Notes under the pieces: generated by a model
Databases searched by the model: none
The model's input: the letters and a program-made list of their open reading frames with translations, nothing else
What the model was told of the DNA's origin: nothing
Source: Saccharofermentans sp.
Lineage (GTDB): Bacteria; Bacillota; Clostridia; Saccharofermentanales; Saccharofermentanaceae
Assembly: GCA_016292145.1 (NCBI GenBank)
Contig: JAEFBA010000001.1
Coordinates: 1 to 64,000 of the forward strand
Direction: 5' to 3'
Length of the DNA stretch: 64,000 nt
Shown: positions 55,280 to 64,000 of the stretch, one piece after another
Numbering within the stretch: position 1 is the first letter of the stretch
Layout: the number at the start of each line of letters is the position of its first letter
Translations under genes and position numbers: made by a program

Positions 55280-56041
55280 TCATTTCACCTCATACTCGGC
55301 GTCGACATAAACCACATAGCCGTCATAAGATTGGCAAACGATCTTTACCGGCTCAGACGGATCATCCAGCCTGTACGCCTTACGGATCTCGACCGAACAG
55401 CCTGGCTTAACTGCCTCTATCTCATAATCGATGCCGGAATCTTCTATGTTTGTGTCATATATCTCTTGGCCGTTCTGGGATACTTCGTCATAGACCGTCG
55501 ACAGATATGTGATGTCGCTGCCGGTGCCGTTATAAAACTCATAAACAACAAGCGCCGCAGGCTGTCCGTCGGTATCGGTAACCGGAGTCACCTCTTTGAC
55601 TCCGACCTTTACGCTGTTTTTACGCACATTATCGGAAATGATATTTCCAATTACTATTCCCGCAACAACAAGCGCGCAGATCCAGCTTAAGACCAGCCAT
55701 AAGATGCCTTTTTTGCGTGTCTTCTTATTCTTTATGGCTTTGACTGCATACACAGATGCCGCGACAGCGAAGTTAAGGTAAACGATCAAAGTCGAGTATA
55801 TGATCGCGTTAATAAACAAACCATAGGCTACGGCCTGTCCGATATAATCGATACCTGTGCCGCCGGTATAATCAAACGGGTAAAAATCGCAGATAAGGTG
55901 GAGTATTCCAAAGACGATCGCAATGAGCGCGAACTTCTTCGCGACCTTCTCAGGCTTTCTGTAATTACGGAATCTGATCTCTTCAACCACTGTGATAATC
56001 ACAATGATCAAGGCAAAAACATAAGGCAAAATTACGACCAT
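55280..56041 (-). CDS. hypothetical membrane protein with extracytoplasmic C-terminal domain
   Basis: Several N-terminal hydrophobic segments; Lys-rich loop KAIKNKKTRKKG; C-terminal beta-rich region. Confidence 0.6.
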   Translation of the reverse strand: MVVILPYVFALIIVIITVVEEIRFRNYRKPEKVAKKFALIAIVFGILHLICDFYPFDYTGGTGIDYIGQAVAYGLFINAIIYSTLIVYLNFAVAASVYAVKAIKNKKTRKKGILWLVLSWICALVVAGIVIGNIISDNVRKNSVKVGVKEVTPVTDTDGQPAALVVYEFYNGTGSDITYLSTVYDEVSQNGQEIYDTNIEDSGIDYEIEAVKPGCSVEIRKAYRLDDPSEPVKIVCQSYDGYVVYVDAEYEVK

Positions 56042-56097
56042 GCTCCACTCCGTAAATCTTCAGAATTCTTTATTCTTAAAATTATAACATCAGGCGT

Positions 56098-56472
56098 TCA
56101 AAACGGCACAAGCTCGGTCCGTTCTATGTTCCCCCTTTTATCGTGTGTGACCATGCACACCTCGAAAACAACATTCCTGTCATAAAGGTTGTTTTCCGCA
56201 AGATAATACCCTGCAGTCCTCATAACCTTGAGCCTTTTCGCGCCCTTAACAGATTCCGCCGAATCGGGATAAGCCCCTTTGTTGAGCCTGGTCCTGACCT
56301 CAATGATATGGATGTCTCCGCCCTTTTCCGCAATGATATCGATCTCGCCGACATTATGGACGCTGTAGTTGCGTTTAAGGATCGTAAACCCGTTGTCTTC
56401 AAGAAGTTTTACCGCGGATTCTTCGCCTTTGGCTCCGATAAACTGTCTATATGTCATTTTTCGTTCTTTCAT
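56098..56472 (-). CDS. YraN/UPF0102 family nuclease-like protein
   Basis: GAKGEESAVKLLEDNGFTILKRNYSVHNVGEIDIIAEKGGDIHIIEVRTR. Confidence 0.93.
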   Translation of the reverse strand: MKERKMTYRQFIGAKGEESAVKLLEDNGFTILKRNYSVHNVGEIDIIAEKGGDIHIIEVRTRLNKGAYPDSAESVKGAKRLKVMRTAGYYLAENNLYDRNVVFEVCMVTHDKRGNIERTELVPF

Positions 56473-56572
56473 ATTACTCTTTGTCAGTCTAATTTTTTTG
56501 ATAATTCTTATAATTGTTGTAAAGAATACTTTAGTGCCTTAAAATCAAGGTATCAAATGCTAAGGATAGATT

Positions 56573-58243
56573 ATGGCTTCGGGTAATCCAGATATAAATG
56601 CTTTCTTTGATACACTCGACGAATGTGTCGACTGCAGGTTTAACGACCGCTTTTTCAAGTATGCCGACTATCTTTCGATAGCCAAGATCGAAGATACCCA
56701 GATAATCAGCGGCCGCCCGGTATCCAAGAATGTTGACTTCTTATCCGATAATGTCGGCCAGGAATTCTTTGAAATAACGCTTGGGAGCCCTGATTCCGTC
56801 ATCACCGTGATCAGATTCACTTACAAGCAGTTCCCTCCCCAGCAGACAGTTGAACAGCTGGAGTTCAGCAAGATCTTCAGATCCGCTGTTGCCAACAAGA
56901 TAGCCGTCAGCCGTTTAAGCACCCAGTATTCATTTCTTTACAACAACGATATTGAGTTCGGCATGTATAACCATAACTTCCTCAGGAATAAGCTCGAAGA
57001 GATCTTCGCGAACGGCACTGCCATAAAATACTCGGTCGCTTTCATCAACATCAAACACGTAAACCAGTTAAACAAATACTTCGGTTCGGATATTGCAGGT
57101 TCGGCGATCAAGCACTTCGGAGCCAAACTGAACGATTTTCCGGACGAAGGCAGAGGCGAATACGCCATCCACCTGGGCGGCGATAACTTCATAGTTATCC
57201 TTACTACTTCCAGGCTCCCTGAACTTGAGCACTTTATCTCATCGGTACCCGTTACACTCACGTACGAGGGGGATAAGTTCGAGCATTTCTTCAGCTGCAG
57301 GGCCGGCATTACGACGATCCGTACAAGCCACCGCTTCGGTCCTCAGGTCATGGGCGAATGTGCACAGGCTTTAAGCTACTCCAAGAAGAAAAACATCGAT
57401 ATCGTATATTATTCCGAAGAGATAAACGAGAAGAACCTCAACAACACTGAGACTCTTACACGTGCCCTTAATGAGCATAAATTCCTTATATACTACCAGC
57501 CTGTTATCAGCCTGAAAGACAAACCGCATCTCCATGCAGCAGAAGCTCTTGCAAGATGGCCTTTGGACGGAAAGATAATGGCTCCCCAGGAATTCATTAC
57601 TCTTGCAACTGACTCAGGAATAGTTACCAAGATCGATTTCTATGTTCTCGAGAATGTCTGTAAGAACATCAAGACCTGGCAGTCGCAGGGCATCCCGCTC
57701 GTTCCTATATCGGTCAACTTCTCCGGCCGCCATCTCTTCAATGCTTCGATCGCTGCAGATATCCTTGCCGTTATCGACAAGTACGAAGTAGATCACCATC
57801 TCATCGGCATCGAATTCTCGGAGCCTGATTTCACACAGAGAGTGCCGATCCTTCAGGATGTTACCCATACCTTATCCGAAGCCGGGATACTCGTTACTCT
57901 GGACAGATTCAGCACCGGCCAGTCCACGCTTACTCTCCTTCACGACATGGAGGCAAGCTATGTTAAGATCGCCGCTGACAGATTCGATCCTGAAGACGCA
58001 AGAGGACGCATCATCACCAACGACATGATCAACCTCGCCAACAGCTTAGGCTATAAGGTAATCTGCGAAGGCGTCACATCCCAGAAGCAGGTCGATGACC
58101 TCATGATGTGCGGCTGCAATCTCTACCAGTCCTTCTTCTATGACAAGCCGCTATCCGAGAGATTCTTCGTTAACAGACTCCAGAATCCGTCTTACGAGAA
58201 CGAAGTCTCCATCCCGGCATCAAGCGAAGAGCCTGTTACTTAA
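56573..58243 (+). CDS. degenerate GGDEF-EAL domain protein
   Basis: HLGGDNF in place of GGDEF; EALARWP; SVNFSGRH; LDRFSTGQST in place of DDFGTGYSS; KIAADRF in place of KID. Confidence 0.9.
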   Translation: MASGNPDINAFFDTLDECVDCRFNDRFFKYADYLSIAKIEDTQIISGRPVSKNVDFLSDNVGQEFFEITLGSPDSVITVIRFTYKQFPPQQTVEQLEFSKIFRSAVANKIAVSRLSTQYSFLYNNDIEFGMYNHNFLRNKLEEIFANGTAIKYSVAFINIKHVNQLNKYFGSDIAGSAIKHFGAKLNDFPDEGRGEYAIHLGGDNFIVILTTSRLPELEHFISSVPVTLTYEGDKFEHFFSCRAGITTIRTSHRFGPQVMGECAQALSYSKKKNIDIVYYSEEINEKNLNNTETLTRALNEHKFLIYYQPVISLKDKPHLHAAEALARWPLDGKIMAPQEFITLATDSGIVTKIDFYVLENVCKNIKTWQSQGIPLVPISVNFSGRHLFNASIAADILAVIDKYEVDHHLIGIEFSEPDFTQRVPILQDVTHTLSEAGILVTLDRFSTGQSTLTLLHDMEASYVKIAADRFDPEDARGRIITNDMINLANSLGYKVICEGVTSQKQVDDLMMCGCNLYQSFFYDKPLSERFFVNRLQNPSYENEVSIPASSEEPVT

Positions 58244-58306
58244 CGGGTCCTAATCACTGATTTTGTGCTATATTATTTCTAATTTTCATTTATAAGAGGT
58301 ATTACT

Positions 58307-59497
58307 ATGATTTCCAAGAAAATGGCTGAAGCTCTTAAGGGCGGCTCCGAGATCCGTAAGATGTTCGAAGAAGGCGGCAGACTTAAGGCTATCTACGGCG
58401 CAGAAAATGTATATGACTTCTCTATCGGCAATCCTGACCTGGAGCCTCCGAAGGAAGTCTTCGATGCTCTTAAGGACCTGGCCGAGAACCCCACTCCCGG
58501 TATGCACGGCTATATGCCTAATGCAGGTTATCCTTCCACACGCAAGATCGTAGCAGAGAAGCGCGGCAAGGAAGCAGGCATGGAGATCGGTCCTGAAGCT
58601 GTCTGCATGACAGTCGGTGCCGCATCCGCCATGAACGACGTCCTCCATTCCATCCTTGATGCTGATGACGAAGTAATCCTTCTTGCTCCCTACTTCATGG
58701 AATACAACGGCTATGTTGCAAACCATAACGGCAAGGTCGTCATCGTACAGACTGACGACAAATTCATGCCCGTCATCTCCGATATCGAGAAGGCAATCAC
58801 ATCCAGGACCAAGGCGATCATCGTAAACTCACCTAACAATCCTTCCGGTGTCGTATATCCGGCTGAGCTCCTTACAGAACTCAACGATATGCTCAAGAAG
58901 CAGGATCACACGATCTATGTAATCTCAGACGAGCCTTATATCGATCTGGCTTACGACGGAGCTGAAGTCCCCTGCGCACTCAAGTATATCGACAACCTCA
59001 TCATCTGCTTCTCATGGAGCAAGTCCTTGTCACTTCCCGGCGAGAGAATCGGTTATACGCTCGTATCACCTAAGTGTGCCGACTTTGAAGAACTCACCGG
59101 TGCTATCGTTCTTTCCAACAGAACATTGGGCAGCGTTAACGCTCCTGCTATCTGGCAGAAAGTAATCGAAAAGGCCATCTACGCAAAAGTCGACGTTGCA
59201 AACTACGAGAACAGAAGAAACCTTCTTTACTCCAACATCGTTGATGCAGGCTTTGATGCAGTTAAGCCCAACGGCGCGCTATACATCTTCATGAATACCC
59301 CTAAGGGATTGACCGACGAAGAGTTTGCCAAGATCTGCGCTAAACAGAATCTCCTTCTCGTTAAGGGATCGAGCTTTGCACGTCCCGGCTATTGCCGTCT
59401 CGCATTCTGCGTTTCCGAAGTCTCGATAAGGAATTCCAGAAAGGCATTCTTCGCAGTAGCTGAAGAACTCGGCATCAGCCACAGAGCAGCTCTTTAA
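58307..59497 (+). CDS. pyridoxal-phosphate-dependent class I aminotransferase
   Basis: FSIGNPDLEPPKEV; VNSPNNPSGVVYP; FSWSKSLSLPGERIGYTLV. Confidence 0.93.
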   Translation: MISKKMAEALKGGSEIRKMFEEGGRLKAIYGAENVYDFSIGNPDLEPPKEVFDALKDLAENPTPGMHGYMPNAGYPSTRKIVAEKRGKEAGMEIGPEAVCMTVGAASAMNDVLHSILDADDEVILLAPYFMEYNGYVANHNGKVVIVQTDDKFMPVISDIEKAITSRTKAIIVNSPNNPSGVVYPAELLTELNDMLKKQDHTIYVISDEPYIDLAYDGAEVPCALKYIDNLIICFSWSKSLSLPGERIGYTLVSPKCADFEELTGAIVLSNRTLGSVNAPAIWQKVIEKAIYAKVDVANYENRRNLLYSNIVDAGFDAVKPNGALYIFMNTPKGLTDEEFAKICAKQNLLLVKGSSFARPGYCRLAFCVSEVSIRNSRKAFFAVAEELGISHRAAL

Positions 59498-60180
59498 GAG
59501 TCTGAAGGTATAAGGGTAACAATAAAGCGCCAGCTGTTGCCTTTTTCCCTCGCACAGGTTATCAGCGTGATCATTACTGGATGATCGGCTGAAGTACCTA
59601 CATAGTTTTGAAGATCATAGGGTGAACAGTAGTAAGTACCGTTCACCCTATAATTTTGCTCCAAACCATCGGGTGTGGTTATCGTGACGGCATCACCATT
59701 TTTGATCAGAGGGAGCTTATCAAAGACCGTATGAGTTATCGTATTCCTGTGTCCTACTATAATGCTGTTGCCTTTCTGTCCCGGTCTTGCAGAATCCTTC
59801 ATGAGTATCACGCCATAGCGCATGGCAAGGTTGGTATTCTCTTCCCAGACAGGCTCTTCGATATCCAATTCAGGTATATTGATTATCCCTATCAGATGGA
59901 GATCCTCTGTCCCGCCGGCTCCTTTGCAATACCCTGCTATCTCAAACAAACCTTCCCCAAACGATCCGCCGTCCGCATTCTCTTCACCGTTTACGGACAA
60001 GAAATCTCCTGCGGGGACTTCATAGACAGCATCACCAGAATCATCTCTTGAGAGCACTTCGTCCTTTACCGTGTTCCTTAGATAAGACTTCGCATACTCT
60101 TCCACGAACAATAAGAGTGCTGCGACAGATAAGCCTGTAAGAACGACAGCTGACAACGGTCTTAAATAACGGCTCTTCAT
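59494..60180 (-). CDS. sortase
   Basis: N-terminal TM; IIVGHRNTITHTVF (catalytic His) and MITLITCAREKGNSWRFIV (TLITC...R). Confidence 0.93.
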   Translation of the reverse strand: MKSRYLRPLSAVVLTGLSVAALLLFVEEYAKSYLRNTVKDEVLSRDDSGDAVYEVPAGDFLSVNGEENADGGSFGEGLFEIAGYCKGAGGTEDLHLIGIINIPELDIEEPVWEENTNLAMRYGVILMKDSARPGQKGNSIIVGHRNTITHTVFDKLPLIKNGDAVTITTPDGLEQNYRVNGTYYCSPYDLQNYVGTSADHPVMITLITCAREKGNSWRFIVTLIPSDS

Positions 60181-63100
60181 TATTCTTTCCTTCTGATCCT
60201 CTTTCTTTTGATCTCGCCTGTGATCACATAAGCTCCGGCGCCGGCCGAGACAACAAATACGATTAATCCGATAACCGTTTTGCCGCTAAGGATCTCTCCC
60301 GACATCGGAATGTCCGTAACTGCCAGGCTCTGATCTTTGTTATTCAGGTCTTCGTGGGAAAGCACCCTGATATCTTCTGTCTGCACGCCTGATGCAACCT
60401 CTTCTTCAGTTGACATGTCATAGATATTCTCGAGGACTACAACAGTGTCACCGCTTTCCAAACCGGTTGACTTGAACTTAATGGTTACATCTACGGTGCC
60501 CGAAGGCTCTGACGGCTCGAACTGCTGCAAAGATACGACTTCGGTTCCTTTATTGGTTACTTCAGTACCGTCAGTTAATCTAAGAACAGCCTTTGCATAA
60601 TAGGTACGGCCCGGTTCCAGATTCTCATAACTGACATGGTCAACTATCGTAACCGTGGAATTCTTAAGGAACGATTTATCTCCTTTTACAGTTGTCGCCC
60701 GGGTCCGGCAGGACGGCCTTCTTAATGTCTGGCCTTCGTCATTAATGTCCTCATGCGCGGCGATATCTCTGCCTCCGTCATAAGTCTTCAATGATTCGAA
60801 AACAACCAGCTCGATCATATCCGTCGGAACTTTCACATTCTCGAACGGCACTATTACATACCCTGAAGATTCTTCGGGCCTGAATATCACTGTCTTCGTG
60901 TAAGTATTGCCATCGGAATCCAAATAGGGCTCTCCGGTGGATCTGTCCATCAGGGTTCCCGTCAGGACATATCTGTCACCCGGATTAAGACCTTCGAAAA
61001 CAACGCTGTCATTGATTCCCACGTTCTCAGACAACGCCAGTACTCCTGTCCCGGTCCTGCTGTCAGAAGCTGAGGTGGATATACAAGGCTTGATCGAAAC
61101 AGTCTGATCTTCGTCCTCAAGATCATTATGCTTAGCGATCGCGATATCTCTGAAATAAAGAGTCTCAAAGCATACGACCGATAAAGACGAACCGCCTTCC
61201 CCGAATACCCGGGAGAACAGAAAACTGCTGTCTATTGTAAACTTTACAACTGCTTCTCCGGTTACTACTTCTCTGCCCTTCTGATCCAGAGACACCTCAC
61301 CTGTTGTCCTGTCAGCCTTGAAAACAACACTTTCTCTATACTCGTTGCCGCCCTGATCCTTAAGGACCTCGCCGGTCGCTTTGTCCAAAAGGCATCCCGA
61401 GATCTTATATTCGTAGCCCGCTGTAAGATTCTCGAAATGGACCACATCGGTAAGTTCAATGCTGCTTCCGCAGTTGATACTGTGCAAGCCCCGGCTGTCA
61501 GTAAGAGTTGTCGATATCTTCGGATTGATATCGATCTTATTTACAGCCTTTACCGTTACCACTTTGTTGTCATTCTTCTCTGTAAGCTTAACGGTCCTGG
61601 TATTACCTTCTGTACCATCGTCCCAGAAGAGCTTATATGCCGGCTCTATCTTCTCTTCTATCCTGTACCATCCGGTCGGGATATTAGAGAAACTGACCGC
61701 TCCGTTCTTATCTGTCCTGCCGTTTGCAAGAACGGAATCATCCCACGAAGGCTCTTCGTTGGTACCGCCGTAAGTAAGAGTGAATTCAACATTCGAAGTG
61801 ATGCCGTCTTCCGAAGTCTTTATGACCTTAATCGAACTTTCCAATCTGTCATTGGTAATGTTCTCATTTAAGGTTTCTGTGGTAACATTTATCTCCTTGT
61901 ACCATTTCCCGTCTTTTCCGTCCGTGAATCCTTCAGGGACTTCATATACATACCTGGTCTCAGTTTCATGATATGTATGATCAGGACGCACTTCGACAAG
62001 AAAGTATCGTCCGACTGGTATTCCTGACAGCTCAGGAGAAACTGTCCCGCCTGCTTTCCACTGTACGATTCCATCTTTATCTGACACTCCTTCTGCAAGT
62101 TTTACTGTCTTATCTTTGTTCCAAAGCTCGAAAACAAACCCGTCCCTGGTATCGTCTTCATCTGCAACTGCCTTAAGGAGCTTTAAAGCTCCTGAATGCT
62201 TGTTGTTCTCGCATTTGAATGAATAAGTCTTAGCAGATGCCGGGCTGTCAGTCTTAAAGACATACTGATAGCTTGCTTCGCCTGTCTTCGTCCAGCCGGA
62301 ATCATTGGAGAATTCATATTCGATCACGGTTCCGTCTGCACATTTAAACGGCTCGCCCTTATCAAAGGTCTCTGTTATCACGTATTCAGTGCCGTACTTA
62401 AGAGGAAAAGAATCCGTGCCTTCCCACTTATCGCCTGAGGCATCGTACCAGTTCCATTTACCGTCTGCATATTTATATGTGGCAACCGCAACGCCTCTTT
62501 CAGTGACGGTAAATACAACAGACGATGTATCAAATGACGTGGACGTGGTCTTTTCGAGCTTTATGCTGCTGGCATCTGTAAAAAGGCCTGCGCCCTTTCC
62601 CCTGCCTGCTTCTGACTCTGAAGTCTTCATGTTTGTTACGAGCATCACATCAGAACCTGAAGTATAGGCATACCCGTCCTTTACGAATGAATAGAGAGAG
62701 CTTCCGCCTTTCTTCTTTATCGAATACTCAAGCCGGCCCTCCGAACCGTCACCTCCGGTTATCCTTATCAGGATCTCATAGACATCGGGGTCTGAGAACT
62801 TATATACCGCAGGAACATTCCCGTCCTGATCCTTTAAGCTCTTCTTAGATCCGTCAGGCAGGATAAGCCCGTCAGGGATCGTGGTCTCTTTGATATAAAG
62901 AGCATCTTCAAATGAGCTTCCCGACTGGTCTTTAGGCGTCAGGCGGTATTTCTGCTTTGCAAAGCCGGACCCTGTCAGCAGGTAGAAATCGTTATAGATC
63001 CCGTCATTGTCGTCATCTCTTAATTCGCCTGCGATATTGTTAAGTTCCTGATCCTTATATACGGTAAATACAGCTCCTGTATAATTGATGCCTGAAGGAT

Positions 63101-63917
63101 CCCTTTTATCAAGGTAAAAGCCCGCATAAGCATCGTCAGTCAAGCCGGTCGCCCTAAGGCCCATAAAGCCCGTAAAACTTCCCTTTCCGGCTTCGGAAGA
63201 ACTGCTGGATAAAGACTTTTTGCAGAAATAACCCGTGGTCGAGCTTGCTGTCCACTGCATGGGGACGCCGTCTTCTATGCCGGCATAAATGGTTATGTGC
63301 TGGGCATTATTCTTGTCCTTGTTGTCATTCCACCACAAGATCATGTCGCCGGGCTTAAATCCATAGGTATTGATGATGTCGATCCACTCGTCATCCTGTA
63401 TGCCGCTCCTGCCATTCTTCTCAAAGCTCGAAAATCTATTCTCCGTGGGCGTAATTCCCCTGTTCTTTAACAAAGAATCCTTAAAGCTCGACTTAATGCC
63501 GGCAAATCCCGGTCTGAAGAAGCCGTACTTGTCAGGATTGGCTCCTCCGGAGTAAGACAGAGTCTTCTTGCCGTATGAACCCGACGTGCCTGTGATCTTT
63601 GCAGTCTTAAGGGCCACGCTGTAAGCAAGGCTTACAGAACCTGCGCAGTCTATGCCGTTCCAGCCTCCGCCGCCCCACTGGTATTTGACGCCTGACATTT
63701 TCGAGCATGCGGCAAGGATCTCATCGCGGAAGCTTTTTGCACTTGCATACCCGGCCTTCTTCGTATTAGCTTCAGACACAAGGGCATTCGAGCTTAATAC
63801 GGCGGCATTAACGGTCTTTGTCCCAATAAAAAACGGCAGCGAGCAAACTGCAAGCGCTGCCGTCATTATTATTGCCAGCAATCTGGCAAACCATTCCGGT
63901 AATCCTTTATTCTTCAC
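60180..63917 (-). CDS. large surface-anchored protein: NlpC/P60-like N-terminus, SpaA-like modules, three VaFE-type repeats, C-terminal sorting signal
   Basis: GVKYQWGGGGWNGIDCAGSVSLAY; SpaA-like modules; VaFE-type repeats containing VVFESL...HEDINDEGQT; tail DIPMSGEILSGKTVIGLIVFVVSAGAGAYVITGEIKRKRIRRKE; adjacent sortase. Confidence 0.85.
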   Translation of the reverse strand: MKNKGLPEWFARLLAIIMTAALAVCSLPFFIGTKTVNAAVLSSNALVSEANTKKAGYASAKSFRDEILAACSKMSGVKYQWGGGGWNGIDCAGSVSLAYSVALKTAKITGTSGSYGKKTLSYSGGANPDKYGFFRPGFAGIKSSFKDSLLKNRGITPTENRFSSFEKNGRSGIQDDEWIDIINTYGFKPGDMILWWNDNKDKNNAQHITIYAGIEDGVPMQWTASSTTGYFCKKSLSSSSSEAGKGSFTGFMGLRATGLTDDAYAGFYLDKRDPSGINYTGAVFTVYKDQELNNIAGELRDDDNDGIYNDFYLLTGSGFAKQKYRLTPKDQSGSSFEDALYIKETTIPDGLILPDGSKKSLKDQDGNVPAVYKFSDPDVYEILIRITGGDGSEGRLEYSIKKKGGSSLYSFVKDGYAYTSGSDVMLVTNMKTSESEAGRGKGAGLFTDASSIKLEKTTSTSFDTSSVVFTVTERGVAVATYKYADGKWNWYDASGDKWEGTDSFPLKYGTEYVITETFDKGEPFKCADGTVIEYEFSNDSGWTKTGEASYQYVFKTDSPASAKTYSFKCENNKHSGALKLLKAVADEDDTRDGFVFELWNKDKTVKLAEGVSDKDGIVQWKAGGTVSPELSGIPVGRYFLVEVRPDHTYHETETRYVYEVPEGFTDGKDGKWYKEINVTTETLNENITNDRLESSIKVIKTSEDGITSNVEFTLTYGGTNEEPSWDDSVLANGRTDKNGAVSFSNIPTGWYRIEEKIEPAYKLFWDDGTEGNTRTVKLTEKNDNKVVTVKAVNKIDINPKISTTLTDSRGLHSINCGSSIELTDVVHFENLTAGYEYKISGCLLDKATGEVLKDQGGNEYRESVVFKADRTTGEVSLDQKGREVVTGEAVVKFTIDSSFLFSRVFGEGGSSLSVVCFETLYFRDIAIAKHNDLEDEDQTVSIKPCISTSASDSRTGTGVLALSENVGINDSVVFEGLNPGDRYVLTGTLMDRSTGEPYLDSDGNTYTKTVIFRPEESSGYVIVPFENVKVPTDMIELVVFESLKTYDGGRDIAAHEDINDEGQTLRRPSCRTRATTVKGDKSFLKNSTVTIVDHVSYENLEPGRTYYAKAVLRLTDGTEVTNKGTEVVSLQQFEPSEPSGTVDVTIKFKSTGLESGDTVVVLENIYDMSTEEEVASGVQTEDIRVLSHEDLNNKDQSLAVTDIPMSGEILSGKTVIGLIVFVVSAGAGAYVITGEIKRKRIRRKE

Positions 63918-64000
63918 GATGCAGCCTCCGATTCTTCAGTCACGCACGTAAGCGATCCGTCAACTATGCTGAAACGGTAGATATTGTCCGACAGCCTGTC
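63914..64000 (-). CDS. 3' end of an unidentified CDS truncated by the window
   Basis: Open frame ...DRLSDNIYRFSIVDGSLTCVTEESEAAS* with 4-nt overlap with the next start. Confidence 0.5.
   Translation of the reverse strand, partial: DRLSDNIYRFSIVDGSLTCVTEESEAAS

Overview
The window looks like a Clostridia-type (Firmicutes) chromosomal segment; taxonomy is inferred from gene content only. From about 2.5 to 39.8 kb almost everything is on the minus strand and forms a large surface-glycan locus. It contains a Wzz-like protein, a LoaP/NusG-like antiterminator, two initiating sugar-phosphate transferases, several GT4/GT2 glycosyltransferases, a Stealth phosphotransferase, a Wzy-like polymerase, a GDP-L-fucose pathway, three LicD-family phosphotransferases, an IspD/TarI-like cytidylyltransferase, and a GlpA/GlpB/DUF1667-like redox triad. 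The most interesting part is a phosphonate module at 12.6-18.4 kb. It encodes a cytidylyltransferase-PEP mutase fusion, a PhnW-like aminotransferase, a winged-HTH-LicC-like nucleotidyltransferase fusion, and a 761-aa LicC-like + cytidylyltransferase + Fe-alcohol-dehydrogenase fusion. I read it as a candidate pathway for CMP-activated phosphonates (aminoethyl- and/or hydroxyethyl-phosphonate) that LicD proteins attach to a glycan. The right third is mostly housekeeping (argJ, tig, rlmB, mrnC, cysS, purB, YraN, aminotransferases, four tRNAs), plus a degenerate GGDEF/EAL protein and a sortase next to a large NlpC/SpaA/VaFE-type surface protein. Non-coding signals include a ~64-bp structured repeat family at two distant loci with compensatory stem changes, a 26-bp perfect palindrome, terminators flanking the LoaP gene, and an unexplained leader with a terminator and short ORF upstream of cysS. 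All product names come from reading motifs by eye; no database search was run.
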